From contig WBZZ01000340.1 of the NCBI GenBank assembly GCA_019918135.1, positions 1 to 64,000 on the forward strand: a stretch of 64,000 nucleotides of DNA, given 5' to 3'. Of the stretch, positions 31,653 through 41,049 are shown piece by piece. The position numbers and the translations under genes were made by a program. The notes under the pieces were generated by a model that saw nothing but the letters and a program-made list of their open reading frames with translations, had not been told where the DNA came from and did not search any database. Origin of the DNA: Paulinella micropora. Taxonomy: Eukaryota; Cercozoa; Imbricatea; Euglyphida; Paulinellidae. Every line of letters begins with the position of its first letter. Position 1 is the stretch's first letter.

Positions 31653-33545
31653 ATGTCTTCCGCCACCGTCGTCGTGCCCCCTGCTAGCAAGCAGCAAAAG
31701 GTTGCCACAGGCAAGAGAGCGCGCAACGGCCAGGAGATCTTGATTGACCCAGCACGCCCGTGCGGTCAATGCGCGCCCTTGCTGGACTCAAACCTCGATG
31801 GCCCCCCCCGCCGCAACCACGGCGCTGAGCAACACTGCTTTTTTTAGCTTTATCCTCGAGAATAACCAAGCCGGTGCGATCCATGACGCGACATTGCGTT
31901 TCAAGATCACGTTCACGACCAGCGGCAGCCAGCCGACCGACTCGCGCGTTTTGCCTACCACCATGTGGTTCGAGCGTATCGAGTACCTCGACCGCCTGAC
32001 GGGCACCGAAATCGCGCGCTATTACGGTGACATGATGCACGTGGTACTCAACACGCTGCCGCAAGAGGCCATCGACCAGATCGCCGACATGGTCAACATG
32101 TGCCCCAAGACGGGCAAGGTCAGCGGCCGCCAGTGGGAAAACAACGCCGAACAGTACTTCTACCTGCCACTGGTTCACACCTGGTAAACCAATTTAAACA
32201 AAGAAACACTATGTAATACTCATAAAACTCACTTCTGTTTGGATGTTGTCCCAGGCTCAACGGCATGGACTTGGACCTGAGCACGCTGCGTGGCGACCTC
32301 GAGATCCGGTTTTATCCCAGAGGTTCGATCTTTGTGGCGGCCCAGTCGGCTGTCAACGGCCAGTCCGCGCCCGCCGTGCCCTGCACTGCCAGCCTGGGCG
32401 AGATCCGCTTCATCACGGGCTGCACGCAGCTGCCGAACGGCATGCGCCTGGGCCGGAACCCGCAGAAGATGGGCAAGGTCGCCGAGCAGAAGTACATCGA
32501 CTTTGTGCAGTACACTGCCTATGGCCAGCGCATCAAGGCATCCGACCGATTGGCGATTGATCTGGACCAATTTTCCCACCACTCGGGCGCGCTGTTTGTC
32601 TTCATCCGCAAATCAGGCGACCAGTCTTCGTACAGCTACCTTGGCACTGACACTACTACCTACTACCCGCAGTACACGTACGACACCACAGGGCGTATGA
32701 TGACCTACGACTCGTTCGGAGATTCGGCTACGATTGACTTGGAAGATGTCAACGGGCGCAGTCAGCTGGGTGAAGGGACCCCGATCGACGAGCGCTTTTT
32801 CCGTGAGGAGACGATGGGACAGTTGGTGCGCAGCTCCTACCTGAAGTCCAACAGCGTGTACATGATCCCGTTTACCAACGACCCCAAGGCCATGTTAGAC
32901 GGCGTGATGGACGGCTACAAGATCTTTGTCGGCAATCGCGAGCGCCTGGTGATCAACGTCGGCCTCGCGCCGGTAGCGTCGACCGTCACGTACAAGTACG
33001 GGGCTTGGTACGCCAACACCGCGGTGTTTGCCCTGAACGACACCAACCGCCTGACCGTGGACTTCAGGGGCGTGACGGTGGCCGTCCTTGACATCGACTC
33101 TGACCTCACGTTTGCCAGAATTACCGACCGGCGCTACACTTCGCCCGCCACGGCCGCGATGACGAACCTCAACACCCTGCTGGCTAGCTCGAGCTGGCTG
33201 CGCTCGTGCGGGGTCAAGATCAAGTTCAGCAGCACGCGATCTGGCGCGACCAACACGGTCGACTGGGAGGCCAATGCGGCGATGGAGTACACCGCGTCCA
33301 TCACGGACCTGAACGACCAGCCAGTGCTCTGGTCCCGCGGAGACGTCCACCAGCTGAAGCTGAAGTTCCAGCAGGCGCCCGACATATCCGCGACAACTTA
33401 CAACGCCCAAGAAGAGATGCTTGTCAGCGCCACCACTTCGGGCAAACGCGGCGTGGTAGACGGATTTTTCGACATTACGATTTACTCCGCATATTTCAAG
33501 TACTTGCACGAAAGCAACGGTAGCCTGGAGGTGGCCTCGGTTTAA
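31653..33545 (+). pseudogene. Probable major capsid protein, double jelly-roll type (broken, with a probable intron)
   Basis: This is a strand-rich protein of about 600 codons, the largest structural candidate apart from the fibre. Landmarks are TMWFERIEYLDRLTGTEIAR, then YYGDMMHVVLNTL (near 31,960-32,060), LPLVHTW and DLDLSTLRGDLEIRFY (near 32,170-32,310), and a C-terminal GFFDITIYSAYFKYL. These match the order of the viral capsid fold, in which an element of the form 'P-L-x-x-x-W ... L-x-x-x-D-L-x-I' links two jelly rolls. It lacks the usual long insertions, as reported for mriyavirus capsids. Near 32.2 kb is a short segment of about 70 bp with GT-AG borders that looks like an intron; introns are known in Mimivirus capsid genes. 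About one break. Confidence 0.65.
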
Positions 33546-33588
33546 AAATTCTAGCTTATGTATTCTAATTAAAGAAAGCAAATTGAGA

Positions 33589-33717
33589 ATGGACCCGCTC
33601 GTGGCTGCAATTATCACGATCGTGATTGTGGGGGCGATCGGGTGCGCGTGTATCCTGTACTTCCCAGTGAGGTGTCCGGACGAAAGAGTGGCGGCACCGG
33701 CCGGCCCGGACGTGTGA
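33589..33717 (+). CDS. Small single-pass membrane protein (42 residues)
   Basis: A short open frame, MDPLVAAIITIVIVGAIGCA..., consists of one transmembrane helix (residues about 4-26) followed by a short Pro/Ala-rich tail. It is preceded by a TCTAATTAAAG motif like those before other genes of the element, and it directly follows the capsid gene. It looks whole. Confidence 0.55.
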   Translation: MDPLVAAIITIVIVGAIGCACILYFPVRCPDERVAAPAGPDV

Positions 33718-34011
33718 GAAAAAGGAAATTTCCGTGAAACCACATAGCTTCACTTTTGCAGCTACATGTTTTCACGGGAAATCAAAATATCATTCTTGAT
33801 GTTTCGTGGTTTCCCGGGAAATTTTCTCGGACGGCCCACCCCTGCCACCGGACGCGGCAAAAGGCTGAGTACCCCATCCTTGGGTTACTCAGCTTATACA
33901 CCACTCATTTTTCTGACCGGCCCAGCCGACCTCTTTAATTTCAAATCTCGATTTGAAACAATGTTTTAAAAAAAGAAACGGTAGCGGTCGTGACACTGAC
34001 ACAAACCCGAC
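33718..34011. promoter_or_regulatory. Non-coding gap with several inverted repeats
   Basis: AAATTTCCGTGAAACCAC (33,727-33,744) pairs with GTGGTTTCCCGGGAAATTT (33,807-33,825), and the first also pairs partly with TTTTCACGGGAAAT near 33,770. A second hairpin, GGCTGAGTACCCC / GGGTTACTCAGC, lies at 33,863-33,893. No gene is seen. Terminator, promoter or replication origin are all possible. Confidence 0.45.
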
Positions 34012-35423
34012 ATGAGCGAACCACCCAAGAAGAAGGCCAAGACCAGGTCGTTTTGCCGTGACTGTCCGCCGGATGCCAAAAAGCACGGGGTCTTCAAGGA
34101 CGAAACGGGGACCAAATATAGACTTTGCACTGCGCATGCAAAGCCAAGGGCACGTACAGTGTACTGAGGCCGTGCACCGCTTGCCCCGAAGGGGCCAAAC
34201 TCCAAGCAAGCTACCCGACGAGGCAGGCCGTCGTAGCAAGCTATGCGCCAAGCATGCCAGGTCCAGCGGCACCCACGTGGTACGGTTTCCATGCACAGCC
34301 TGTCCACCGGGTGCCAATCTCGAGGCAAACTACCCGACGAAGAGGGTCGTCCTATGAAGCTTTGCTCAAATCACGCGAAAACAAAGGCACGCACGCAGTA
34401 CGGAGTCCGTTCATCGACTGCCTGATGACAACAAGATCTACGCATGCTACATAGACGAGAAGGGTGCTAAGAACAGGCTTTGCGCAGTGCACGCACGCGC
34501 GAGGGGCACATATGCTGTACAGAAACCCTGTGTTGACTGTCCACTCGACGCCAAGCTCGATGCAGCCTACCCTGACGAGGAAGGTCGTCACAATAAACTG
34601 TGTGCAATGCATGCCAGGGCCAAGGGCACGCATAGGCTATTAAACCCGTGCGATGGCTGTCCTGCTGGTGCTGAGATCGAGGCAAACTACTCCGACGAAG
34701 AAGGCCGCCCGAAAAGACTGTGTTCCGAGCACGCCCATGCCAGAGGCACACACGTCATACTGACTCCGTGTGTCGACTGTCCCTATGACGCTAAGCTCGA
34801 GGCAAACTACCCAGACAGGGAAGGCTGTCCCAAGAGGCTTTGTGCGAATCATGCGAAAGCCAAAGGCACATATACCATACGGAGTCCGTGCACCGACTGC
34901 CCTGAAGACGATAAGATCCACGCAAGCTACATGGACGAGAGTGGCAAACCAGGCAAGCTATGTGCTCGCCACGCCTTTCTGCGAGGGTTGATCCTAGGCC
35001 CAAAGCAGGAGCGTCTGTCGTGGCCTGCGAGGTCTGGGACAGGCTCGAGGAGCAAGGCTGGGACATCCAGCACGTGCATTTTTGTCGTGGCGAGGAGGAG
35101 ACAACGGGCAGAGAGTTCAGGGTGCCTGGTCCGCGCAAGTACAGATTAGATGGATATGACGAGGAGCGCAACGTGGGGTTTGAATTCATGGGCAACGCGT
35201 GGCACGGTTACCCGCCGAGCACCCGAAACACAACGAGCGATCAAGCGCGCTCAAGCGGCTCAATGGCGTACTGTACAAGGAAACGATGCTGCGCCTCGCT
35301 TTTATCAAGGATTCGATGCCGGCTGGTTTTAGATTGTTTTTTATCTGGGAGCACGAATTTGAAAAGATCCGCCACAAGCCGCTAGCAGATGTCAATACAG
35401 TTTTGAACGAGTTTACTGATTAA
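34012..35423 (+). pseudogene. EsV-1-7-like Cys/His repeats joined to a Vsr-like nuclease region (broken)
   Basis: After a basic start (MSEPPKKKAKTRSFCRDCPP) come eight tandem repeats of about 40 residues (120 bp, beginning near 34,054, 34,170, 34,292, 34,408, 34,527, 34,647, 34,766 and 34,887). The spacing is C-x2-C-x20-C-x2-H-x12, for example CVDCPLDAKL with LCAMHARAKGT. The EsV-1-7 motif of brown algae and Ectocarpus virus is C-x4-C-x16-C-x2-H-x12, so the two are close. The C-terminal region has GFEFMGNAWHGYPP and RLFFIWEHEFEK, the pattern of Vsr/restriction-type nucleases in giant viruses (E...G-x-x-W-H-G, then W-E-H/E). A DNA-binding repeat array guiding a nuclease is inferred. About three breaks. 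Confidence 0.65.
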
Positions 35424-35477
35424 AAAAATAATCTTCTTTCGCTCTTATCTAACCAAAGGACAAAGGCAAACTGAAAG

Positions 35478-35766
35478 ATGTCTTCTTGTCAACTTGTGGA
35501 CAGGCCACCGCTGCTGCGCTCCGCCAAGCCGAGCGCAAGCCCGCGCGCCGTCGCATACAACACTTTTTTTCAAGGAGCAGATGGCCACGCCCGAAGTCAA
35601 GGCGATGGCACACAAGGAGCGCATGGCGTACATCAGCTCGAAATGGAACCAACACAAGGCGGCTGCTCCTGCTCCTGCTTCTTCCGCGTCTGCACCCAAC
35701 AGGATAGGTACAGCTCAGAGCGACGCACTGCCAGCTGGCCGCCCGGCCTTCGTGCGTTCCCTCTGA
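35478..35766 (+). pseudogene. Small HMG/YABBY-like DNA-binding protein (broken)
   Basis: The gene starts MSSCQLVDRPPLLRS after an A/T-rich gap. A segment ATPEVKAMAHKERMAYISSK followed by WNQHK has the helix pattern of the small HMG/YABBY-like proteins of large DNA viruses (Y-x-x-F-x-K, then R-M-x-x-I-x-x-x-W). An Ala/Pro/Ser-rich tail follows. Such proteins bend or coat viral DNA. The match is short. About one break. Confidence 0.4.
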
Positions 35767-35823
35767 CGAGCGCACAGAAGCAAGACCAAAGGCGTCGCTC
35801 AAGTGATCTGACTCTGTGAGGCA

Positions 35824-36269
35824 TTAGTCTCGCCAGTAACGCTGAACGATTCTATTAAATTCTGTGCAATACTTTAGATTGAACTTTGTATTTCCCTTTG
35901 ACTCGTCCGGATATCGTCGGAGTAAGTGAGAAGAAGCACGAAAACTTGAATGAGCTCTGATAGAAAGTAGCTCCTTAGCACCGAGACTGAGCATAGTTGC
36001 GCCGGCCGCCGCTTGAATGAGCAGATTGTCCGGGCAGGTATTTGCTCTCCCGAAGTTTTGATCCTCTACCACTGCAATGTCAGCTTTATACAGTTCCTCA
36101 ATCGCGCTAAGGCACGCGAACAGAGACTTGGTCTTAAACGAGTCAGTGTCGTCTGTCTGGCTATGCTTAGCACACTGGCATACGTGACTGTGATGGCGTT
36201 GGTGTTGTTGTCTTTTCGAGCACGACCACTCCAAGATTTCTCATCCGGATCAATTGACACGATCTTCAT
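35824..36269 (-). pseudogene. RuvC-like Holliday junction resolvase, poxvirus A22 type (broken)
   Basis: The start MKIVSIDPD gives the first-strand Asp of the RNase H fold, and ADIAVVEDQNFGRANT gives the conserved Glu on the following strand, as in RuvC and A22 resolvases. The helix LLIQAAAGATMLSLGAKEL follows. These nucleases cut branched DNA before packaging. Yaravirus-type viruses are reported to carry such a resolvase. The gene is convergent with the HMG-like gene and head-to-tail with the virion protein gene. One or two breaks. Confidence 0.55.
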
Positions 36270-36324
36270 TCCTTTTCTCCTTCTCTTTTGTTTTTAATTA
36301 TACAAGACGAACTTTCTTTTTTTT

Positions 36325-37434
36325 TCATACGTCCTCGTACCAAGACAAGCTCATATGCACGTCTGCCGTGCTGGTAGTAGTGCTGGCCGCGATACATAGT
36401 ACTTCTCCCGGCCCGATAGCGATATTGAGCCTGCTCAGGTCCAGGCTGGCAGACGCCGAGCCACTGGCCGACACGACGCACGCGGCCGCCGCATTGCCAG
36501 TAGACACCGTGACCAGCGAAGCGGAGTACTCGGTATTCGAGGCCGTGTCGTGGTTCGCGTAGGTCGGCGCGCTGCCGAACGTGGCTTGCGTGAGCACTCG
36601 GATGATCACGGGCTTGGTGCCAGAGACGGCCGTGGCGGTCAACAGGATCGGGAACAGCAGGTCGTTGTTAGGGAGCGCACCGATCAAGCTCTTGTTGCGG
36701 ATCACCAGCACGTTCTGTTCGGTCGTGCCAATCGTCTGCACGTTGGTGCGCGCAAAATTAATGCCTAGCTGTCTCACGGGACCCTCGACCAGGACGCCGA
36801 CGCTGGCAGTGCGAACCAGGCCGCCCGCGCCAGTCGTCTTGAGCCTGAACGGCAAGCTGGCGTTGGAGAGCGAAGGCGTCGTGTTGGCGCCCGCGTACTG
36901 GATCCGGTGCACTGGGACTAGCACCCCGTCCGACTGCTCGACCGAGAACGTGACGGCCCCAAACCCTAAGTACTGCATCTGGATCTGAAAAATGTTGCCC
37001 TTGGCCCAGTCCTTGCGGTCCATGACGTCGTCGCCGCCCAGGCAGTTGTTCAGGTTCCAGTCTTTCTGGTCGACATAGGTGTCGACACTCGCATTGCGGT
37101 GCAAGATCCGCAGCCTGTTGGTTCGTGTCTGGTCCTGCACAAAGAAGAAGCCGTTGTTGTCGTCTCCTAGGCCGGCCATGGCCGAATTAGCCACGTTGGC
37201 CGTGGCAGGGAACAGCGCCGTGAAGCGGCAGACGAGCCCTTGCCCCGCGCGGTACTTGCAGCGACGGAGCGTCTCGGCCTGCGCGGCGCCGCTGAGCGAC
37301 AACAGGCCGGCGGCGGTGGTCACGGAGCCAGAGGTCGCGAACTTGCGCGAGTTCAGGGTGCCCGTGTAAGGGAAAGTCTCCTGCACTAGCGGGGTAGACT
37401 CCGCGACCTTGTGTTCGCCAAAGGCCGTGACCAT
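36325..37434 (-). CDS. Virion structural protein of a conserved large-DNA-virus type
   Basis: This is an open frame of 369 residues from MVTAFGEHKVAESTPLVQ. It has the run AGLGDDNNGFFFVQDQ, then a strand leading to QKDWNLNNCLGGDD, GNIFQIQMQYLGFGAVTFSV, VPVHRIQYAGANTTPSLSNA and LPFRLKTTG. I recognise this order (G-F-F-F, then D-W-N, then I-x-x-Q-x-L-G-x-G-x-I, then H-R-I-x-Y, then P-S-L) from uncharacterised strand-rich proteins of mimiviruses and algal viruses, thought to be capsid-surface or fibre parts. The remainder is Ala/Thr/Ser-rich and strand-rich. It is divergent from the penton-like gene. It looks whole. Confidence 0.6.
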   Translation of the reverse strand: MVTAFGEHKVAESTPLVQETFPYTGTLNSRKFATSGSVTTAAGLLSLSGAAQAETLRRCKYRAGQGLVCRFTALFPATANVANSAMAGLGDDNNGFFFVQDQTRTNRLRILHRNASVDTYVDQKDWNLNNCLGGDDVMDRKDWAKGNIFQIQMQYLGFGAVTFSVEQSDGVLVPVHRIQYAGANTTPSLSNASLPFRLKTTGAGGLVRTASVGVLVEGPVRQLGINFARTNVQTIGTTEQNVLVIRNKSLIGALPNNDLLFPILLTATAVSGTKPVIIRVLTQATFGSAPTYANHDTASNTEYSASLVTVSTGNAAAACVVSASGSASASLDLSRLNIAIGPGEVLCIAASTTTSTADVHMSLSWYEDV

Positions 37435-37551
37435 GGAGGAAGCGGTTTGGTCTCGACCACATCCTCCAGGCGCAGGCGCTTGTTGCCGCTGAGCGTCAGC
37501 ATATTTTTTTCCTCTTGCACTACACTAGTGACATTTATTTTTTTCTCGGAA

Positions 37552-38378
37552 ATGAGCGGCCTGCGCAACATTTCGGAAATGAACATCCTGGTCCGCAGCA
37601 AGGATCGCGACCGGGTGCAAGGCTCGGGCGATTCGGCCGAGTTCCGGCTTTCTCTGTCGGAAGCGATCCAAGGCAGATACAAGCTCATCTGGGCGACGAT
37701 CCCGAACGCGACGTACAACATCAACTCCAAGAACAACAAGCTCTACTTGAACTCGACGGCCACGGGCGACGTGACGATCACGATCCCGTCGCAAAATTAT
37801 ACAGGGGAGACTTTGGCCGACGCGCTGCAATCGCTTTTAATCAACGAGGGCTTTGTACAGGTAGGACAGTCGATCGGGGTGGTTTATCTCGACACCAAGC
37901 TCAAGCTGCAGTTCACGCTGTCCGCGGCGGCAGAGTTCAAAATCTACAGCAAGAGCGGCGACGACAGCGCGCACGCCGTGCTAGGGTTCCCGACTCCGGC
38001 CCAGAACGAGCTCTTTGCACTAACGTCGGGCCAGGCCACCGTCTTGCCGCAAGTCGTGGCGCTGGGCCTGCCGACTTCGCTGGGCATCAAGATCAAGGAA
38101 TGCAGTAGCTTGGCCTACTCGACGGGCGGCAACTACGAGGAGGTGTCGCTGACGGGCGCGGTCTCGCGCGGCACGAAAGTGCAATCGGGCAGCCTGATCA
38201 TTCCTTTCCTCGCGAGTTCAAGTGGCTACCCTCGGCACAGGACCGGCACGACCAGTACGTGGTGTTTTCGACGCTGACGAAGTACTTGCACCTGCAGGTG
38301 TGCAATCCTGACACCAGGGACAAGGTGGACTTGAATGGGGCGGACTGGGAGATGCTGCTGTCGAAAGCCGGTTGCTGA
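37552..38378 (+). pseudogene. Penton-like minor capsid protein, single jelly-roll type (broken)
   Basis: The gene starts MSGLRNISEMNILVRSKDRD. It continues with FRLSLSEAIQGRYKLIWATI, then NATYNINSKNNKLYL and VTITIPSQNYTGETLADALQ. This pattern (S-x-x-R-D, Y-x-L-x-x-x-x-I-P-N, Y-x-I-N-x-x-N-N-x-I-x-x, I-P-x-x-N-Y-T) is typical of the penton/minor capsid proteins of Polinton-like viruses and algal large viruses, which occupy the five-fold vertices. A strand-rich second half ends near LLSKAGC. About one break. The region between this and the leftward virion protein gene (37,435-37,551) holds their promoters. Confidence 0.65.
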
Positions 38379-38504
38379 TAGAGTGGCCGCCGCGCCACCA
38401 GCGCAGACCATGACGAATATAAAATGATCGCATGCGATTGCACAGTTCAGCAATTCTTTCTGTTATTTTTTAAATCTTGCAGTTTCCCACCACCAAAAGT
38501 AAAG

Positions 38505-39180
38505 ATGGACGAGGATAAAATCCTGGCGATGCGGTCGCAGTCGAGCGACAACCATGACTCGGATGACAGCGACGTCAAGCGAGAGGAAGAGAAGTGGTCT
38601 TCGAGGCACGAGCAATATTTTGCCAGCGTGGTGGACGAGTGTGCCCTGCACGCGCGCCTCAACAACTCGGCCGGCTACTACTACTACAACCGTTTTTTGT
38701 TGTTTGGCTTGCTGTCTACGATCGTGCCGGCGATCTGTTCCGTCATCGTGGGAAATTTCGGCTTCAAGGCGTGTGGAGGCGGGCCGGGCGGGCTACGACT
38801 GGGTCAGCGTGACCTGCCTGATCGTAGTAGCCATCGTCTCCGGCACCAACAGCTTTTTCAACTTTGGGCAGAAAGCAGAGCGCCACTTCTCTTGTGAGAT
38901 ACTTTTCGAGATGGTTAAGAACGAGCTGTCGGTCGAGATGGCCAAGAAGAGGCGCTTTAGATTAGCGGCAGACGTGCTGCTGGTCAAGATTACCATGGCC
39001 CTGGAGAAAGTGCGTTCGAACGAGCAGGTTATACCGGGCGTGGTGCTGTGGGCGCACCGCCTGGACCGCGAGAAGCTGGCCAAAGCGCGCGCGCAGATGG
39101 TGACGAGCGGCGAGCCGGTCAGGATCCACCACGGCACGCCCGTGACGCTGGGCAGGCACTTGATCCCGATGCCTACTTAG
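38505..39180 (+). pseudogene. SLATT/DUF4231-like two-helix membrane protein (broken)
   Basis: An acidic N-terminus (MDEDKILAMRSQSSDNHDSD) leads into KWSSRHEQYFASVVDECALH, and then two hydrophobic helices (FLLFGLLSTIVPAICSVIVG and VSVTCLIVVAIVSGTNSF) separated by a short loop. A long cytoplasmic-looking helix region follows (CEILFEMVKNELSVEMAKKR, then ADVLLVKITMALEKVR). This is the layout of SLATT/DUF4231 membrane proteins, common in algal large viruses and in bacterial defence systems. The role here is unknown. Its stop overlaps the stop of the convergent next gene. About one break. Confidence 0.55.
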
Positions 39181-39524
39181 CTGATAGTGCAGACCTTGGG
39201 ACACAGCTCGCAGCAGTTGGTAGCGAGGGCGGCCTTCACGAGCTCCCAGATGACATCGACCACGGGCGGGATGAGCTTGTCCACGTTGTCGTCGGGACAC
39301 AAGTCGACGAGGACCGAAATGAGGATCTGCTTCTTCTCCTCGCCCGTGTGGTTAGTATAGAGAGCGAGGTACTTGACCCCGTGAACAATGAGCTGCGGCA
39401 CGCTCTGCCAAGAGAAATCGCTGTAGCTGCGCTTGAGCTCGAGTGCGAGCTCGTGCGAGGTTACGGTGATGGACTCTGGCGACGAGGGCATCAGCCGCTG
39501 TTCGGTCTTACGTCTTTGCAACAT
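39177..39524 (-). CDS. Small helical protein, unknown
   Basis: This is an open frame of 115 residues from MLQRRKTEQRLMPSSPES. A helical core (KKQILISVLVDLCPDDNVDK, then LIPPVVDVIWELVKAAL) is followed by a Cys-rich C-terminus (NCCELCPKVC). The core recalls uncharacterised proteins of phycodnaviruses, but I cannot name a family. It is convergent with the preceding membrane protein gene, the two stop codons sharing bases. It looks whole. Confidence 0.5.
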   Translation of the reverse strand: MLQRRKTEQRLMPSSPESITVTSHELALELKRSYSDFSWQSVPQLIVHGVKYLALYTNHTGEEKKQILISVLVDLCPDDNVDKLIPPVVDVIWELVKAALATNCCELCPKVCTIS

Positions 39525-39594
39525 AGTTAGTCTTTGTTTCTGTTTTGCGCCAAAGAAAAAAATATATCCTCTTTCCCTTTAAGTATTAAAAGAG

Positions 39595-40610
39595 ATGGCC
39601 TTGCTGAAACTGGACAACAGGCAGCTGAACGAATTATGGACACGAAGAAAAACTGCTCGTGCCGGAAGCATCGCGATTTTGTCTCTTCCCGATACGGCGT
39701 CCGGACCTGTATTCATTCTATGAAGCTTCCCTGCGGTCGTTCTGGACGGCAGATGAGCTAGACCTGAGCCGGGAACAGGCTGATTCAAGAAACTGAGTGC
39801 GAACGAGCAGCATTTTATTAAGATGGTGCTGGGCTTCTTTGCTAGCTCGGACGGCATCATCCAAGAGAACCTGGCCGCTAATTTTTTGGCCGAAGTGCAG
39901 TATTCCGAAGCGAGACTTTTTTATTCTTACCAGATCTTTAATGAGGCCGAACACTCGCGGACCTACAGCCTGTTGATCGACACGATCATCAGCGACCAGC
40001 AAGAGAAGGACAAGCTGTTCAATGCGATCACGCAGGTCCCGACCGTCGCCCAAAAAGCAAATGGGCGCTGCAGTGGCTCAGCCCGGCCCGGTCTTCGTTT
40101 GCCGAGCGGCTGGTGGCGTTCGCTTGTGTGGAACTTGTCCAGTTCGCCTCTTCTTTCGCCTCCATCTTTTGGCTGAAACAAAAGCACCCGGGCCTGCTGC
40201 AGGGCCTGTGCACCAGCAACGAGTTTATTGCGAGGGACGAGACGCAGCACGGCCTGTTCGCGTGCCACTTGTACAAGCACCACGTGTCGAACAAGCTGCA
40301 GATGTCGCGCATTTTCCAAATCGTGGCGGGCTGTGTCGAGGTCGAACGGAGGTTCATCAGCGAGTCGCTGCCGGTGGCCTTGCTGGGCCTGAACGCGACG
40401 CTGATGGAGCGGTACGTCGAGTTTGTGGCGGACGGCCTGTTGCAGAACTTGGGCCTGAGCGAAAAGCTGTACGGGGTGGCCAAGTGCCCTCTGCCCTTCA
40501 TGGAACAGCTAGGCGTGGTAGGCAAGACTAACTTTTTCGAGAAAAGAGTGAGCGAGTACGCGCGGGCGCCGGCCAAGGAGCCCGAATGGGGCCTAGACCA
40601 GGACTTCTAG
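39595..40610 (+). pseudogene. Ribonucleoside-diphosphate reductase small subunit (broken)
   Basis: This subunit carries the di-iron/tyrosyl radical site and pairs with the large subunit at 5517. Visible are SANEQHFIKMVLGFFASSDGI (start about 39,800; first metal-ligand helix), QVQYSEA-type helix AEVQYSEARLFYSYQIFNEAEHS (third helix with Glu ligands and EAEHS, quoted here in parts), CVELVQFASSFASIFWLK, and ARDETQHGLFACHLY (near 40,235). The C-terminal tail ends GLDQDF, which fits the acidic/aromatic tail that docks on the large subunit. The start is at MALLKLDNRQL. Full-length layout, about three breaks. The stop overlaps that of the convergent next gene. Confidence 0.9.
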
Positions 40611-40894
40611 CCATTGATGGTGTCTGGCATCTCTACGATCGTCTCTTCTAGTGCCATTTCGGTCTCGGCTGCTGCCGCGTGGGCGGCTGCCTCGGCTGCT
40701 GCCGCCTCGGCCTCTTCTTGCTCTTGGATAAGCGTCTTGACTTGCTCGCGCATGTCCTTGTCACAGCATTCCTTTTCACACAGCGCAATCTGCAGCTGTA
40801 ACTTCTCACGTTCTACGGCCAGTATCCGGCGGCGGGCTAGGCACGTGGCCAGCTCGTTCTCGTTCTCAGCTAGTGCTTGTCTCAACGCGTCCAT
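40607..40894 (-). CDS. Small coiled-coil protein
   Basis: This is an open frame of 95 residues from MDALRQALAENENELATC. It is a continuous charged helix with an Ala/Glu-rich second half (EEAEAAAAEAAAHAAAAETE). It overlaps the reductase gene by shared stop bases (CTAG) and is preceded upstream by TTTTTAATTAAAA at 40,894-40,906, a good promoter-motif candidate. No family is recognised. It looks whole. Confidence 0.5.
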   Translation of the reverse strand: MDALRQALAENENELATCLARRRILAVEREKLQLQIALCEKECCDKDMREQVKTLIQEQEEAEAAAAEAAAHAAAAETEMALEETIVEMPDTING

Positions 40895-40929
40895 TTTTAA
40901 TTAAAAAAACAGACTCGAAAGAAAAAAAA

Positions 40930-41049
40930 TCAGCCCGGGATCTCGGTAATAGTCACTCTGCCCCTTGAATACACGGTTGAACCGCCGATAACAAGGCTCC
41001 ATGTGACACCGCCTTGTGTGTCGCCATAAGCTTCGACCAGATTACTCAT
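40930..41049 (-). CDS. Short protein (39 residues) following the fibre gene
   Basis: A small frame, MSNLVEAYGDTQGGVTWSLV..., ends EIPG. Its ATG overlaps the stop of the fibre gene (ATGAGTAA context), as in coupled genes. It is strand-like and could be a chaperone or base part for the fibre, or a chance frame. Confidence 0.3.
   Translation of the reverse strand: MSNLVEAYGDTQGGVTWSLVIGGSTVYSRGRVTITEIPG

Noticed and set aside
34054-34990. Regular 120-bp repeats considered as a CRISPR-like or satellite array
   Set aside because: The repeats are coding, with period 40 codons and fixed Cys/His positions; there are no identical repeats with unique spacers.
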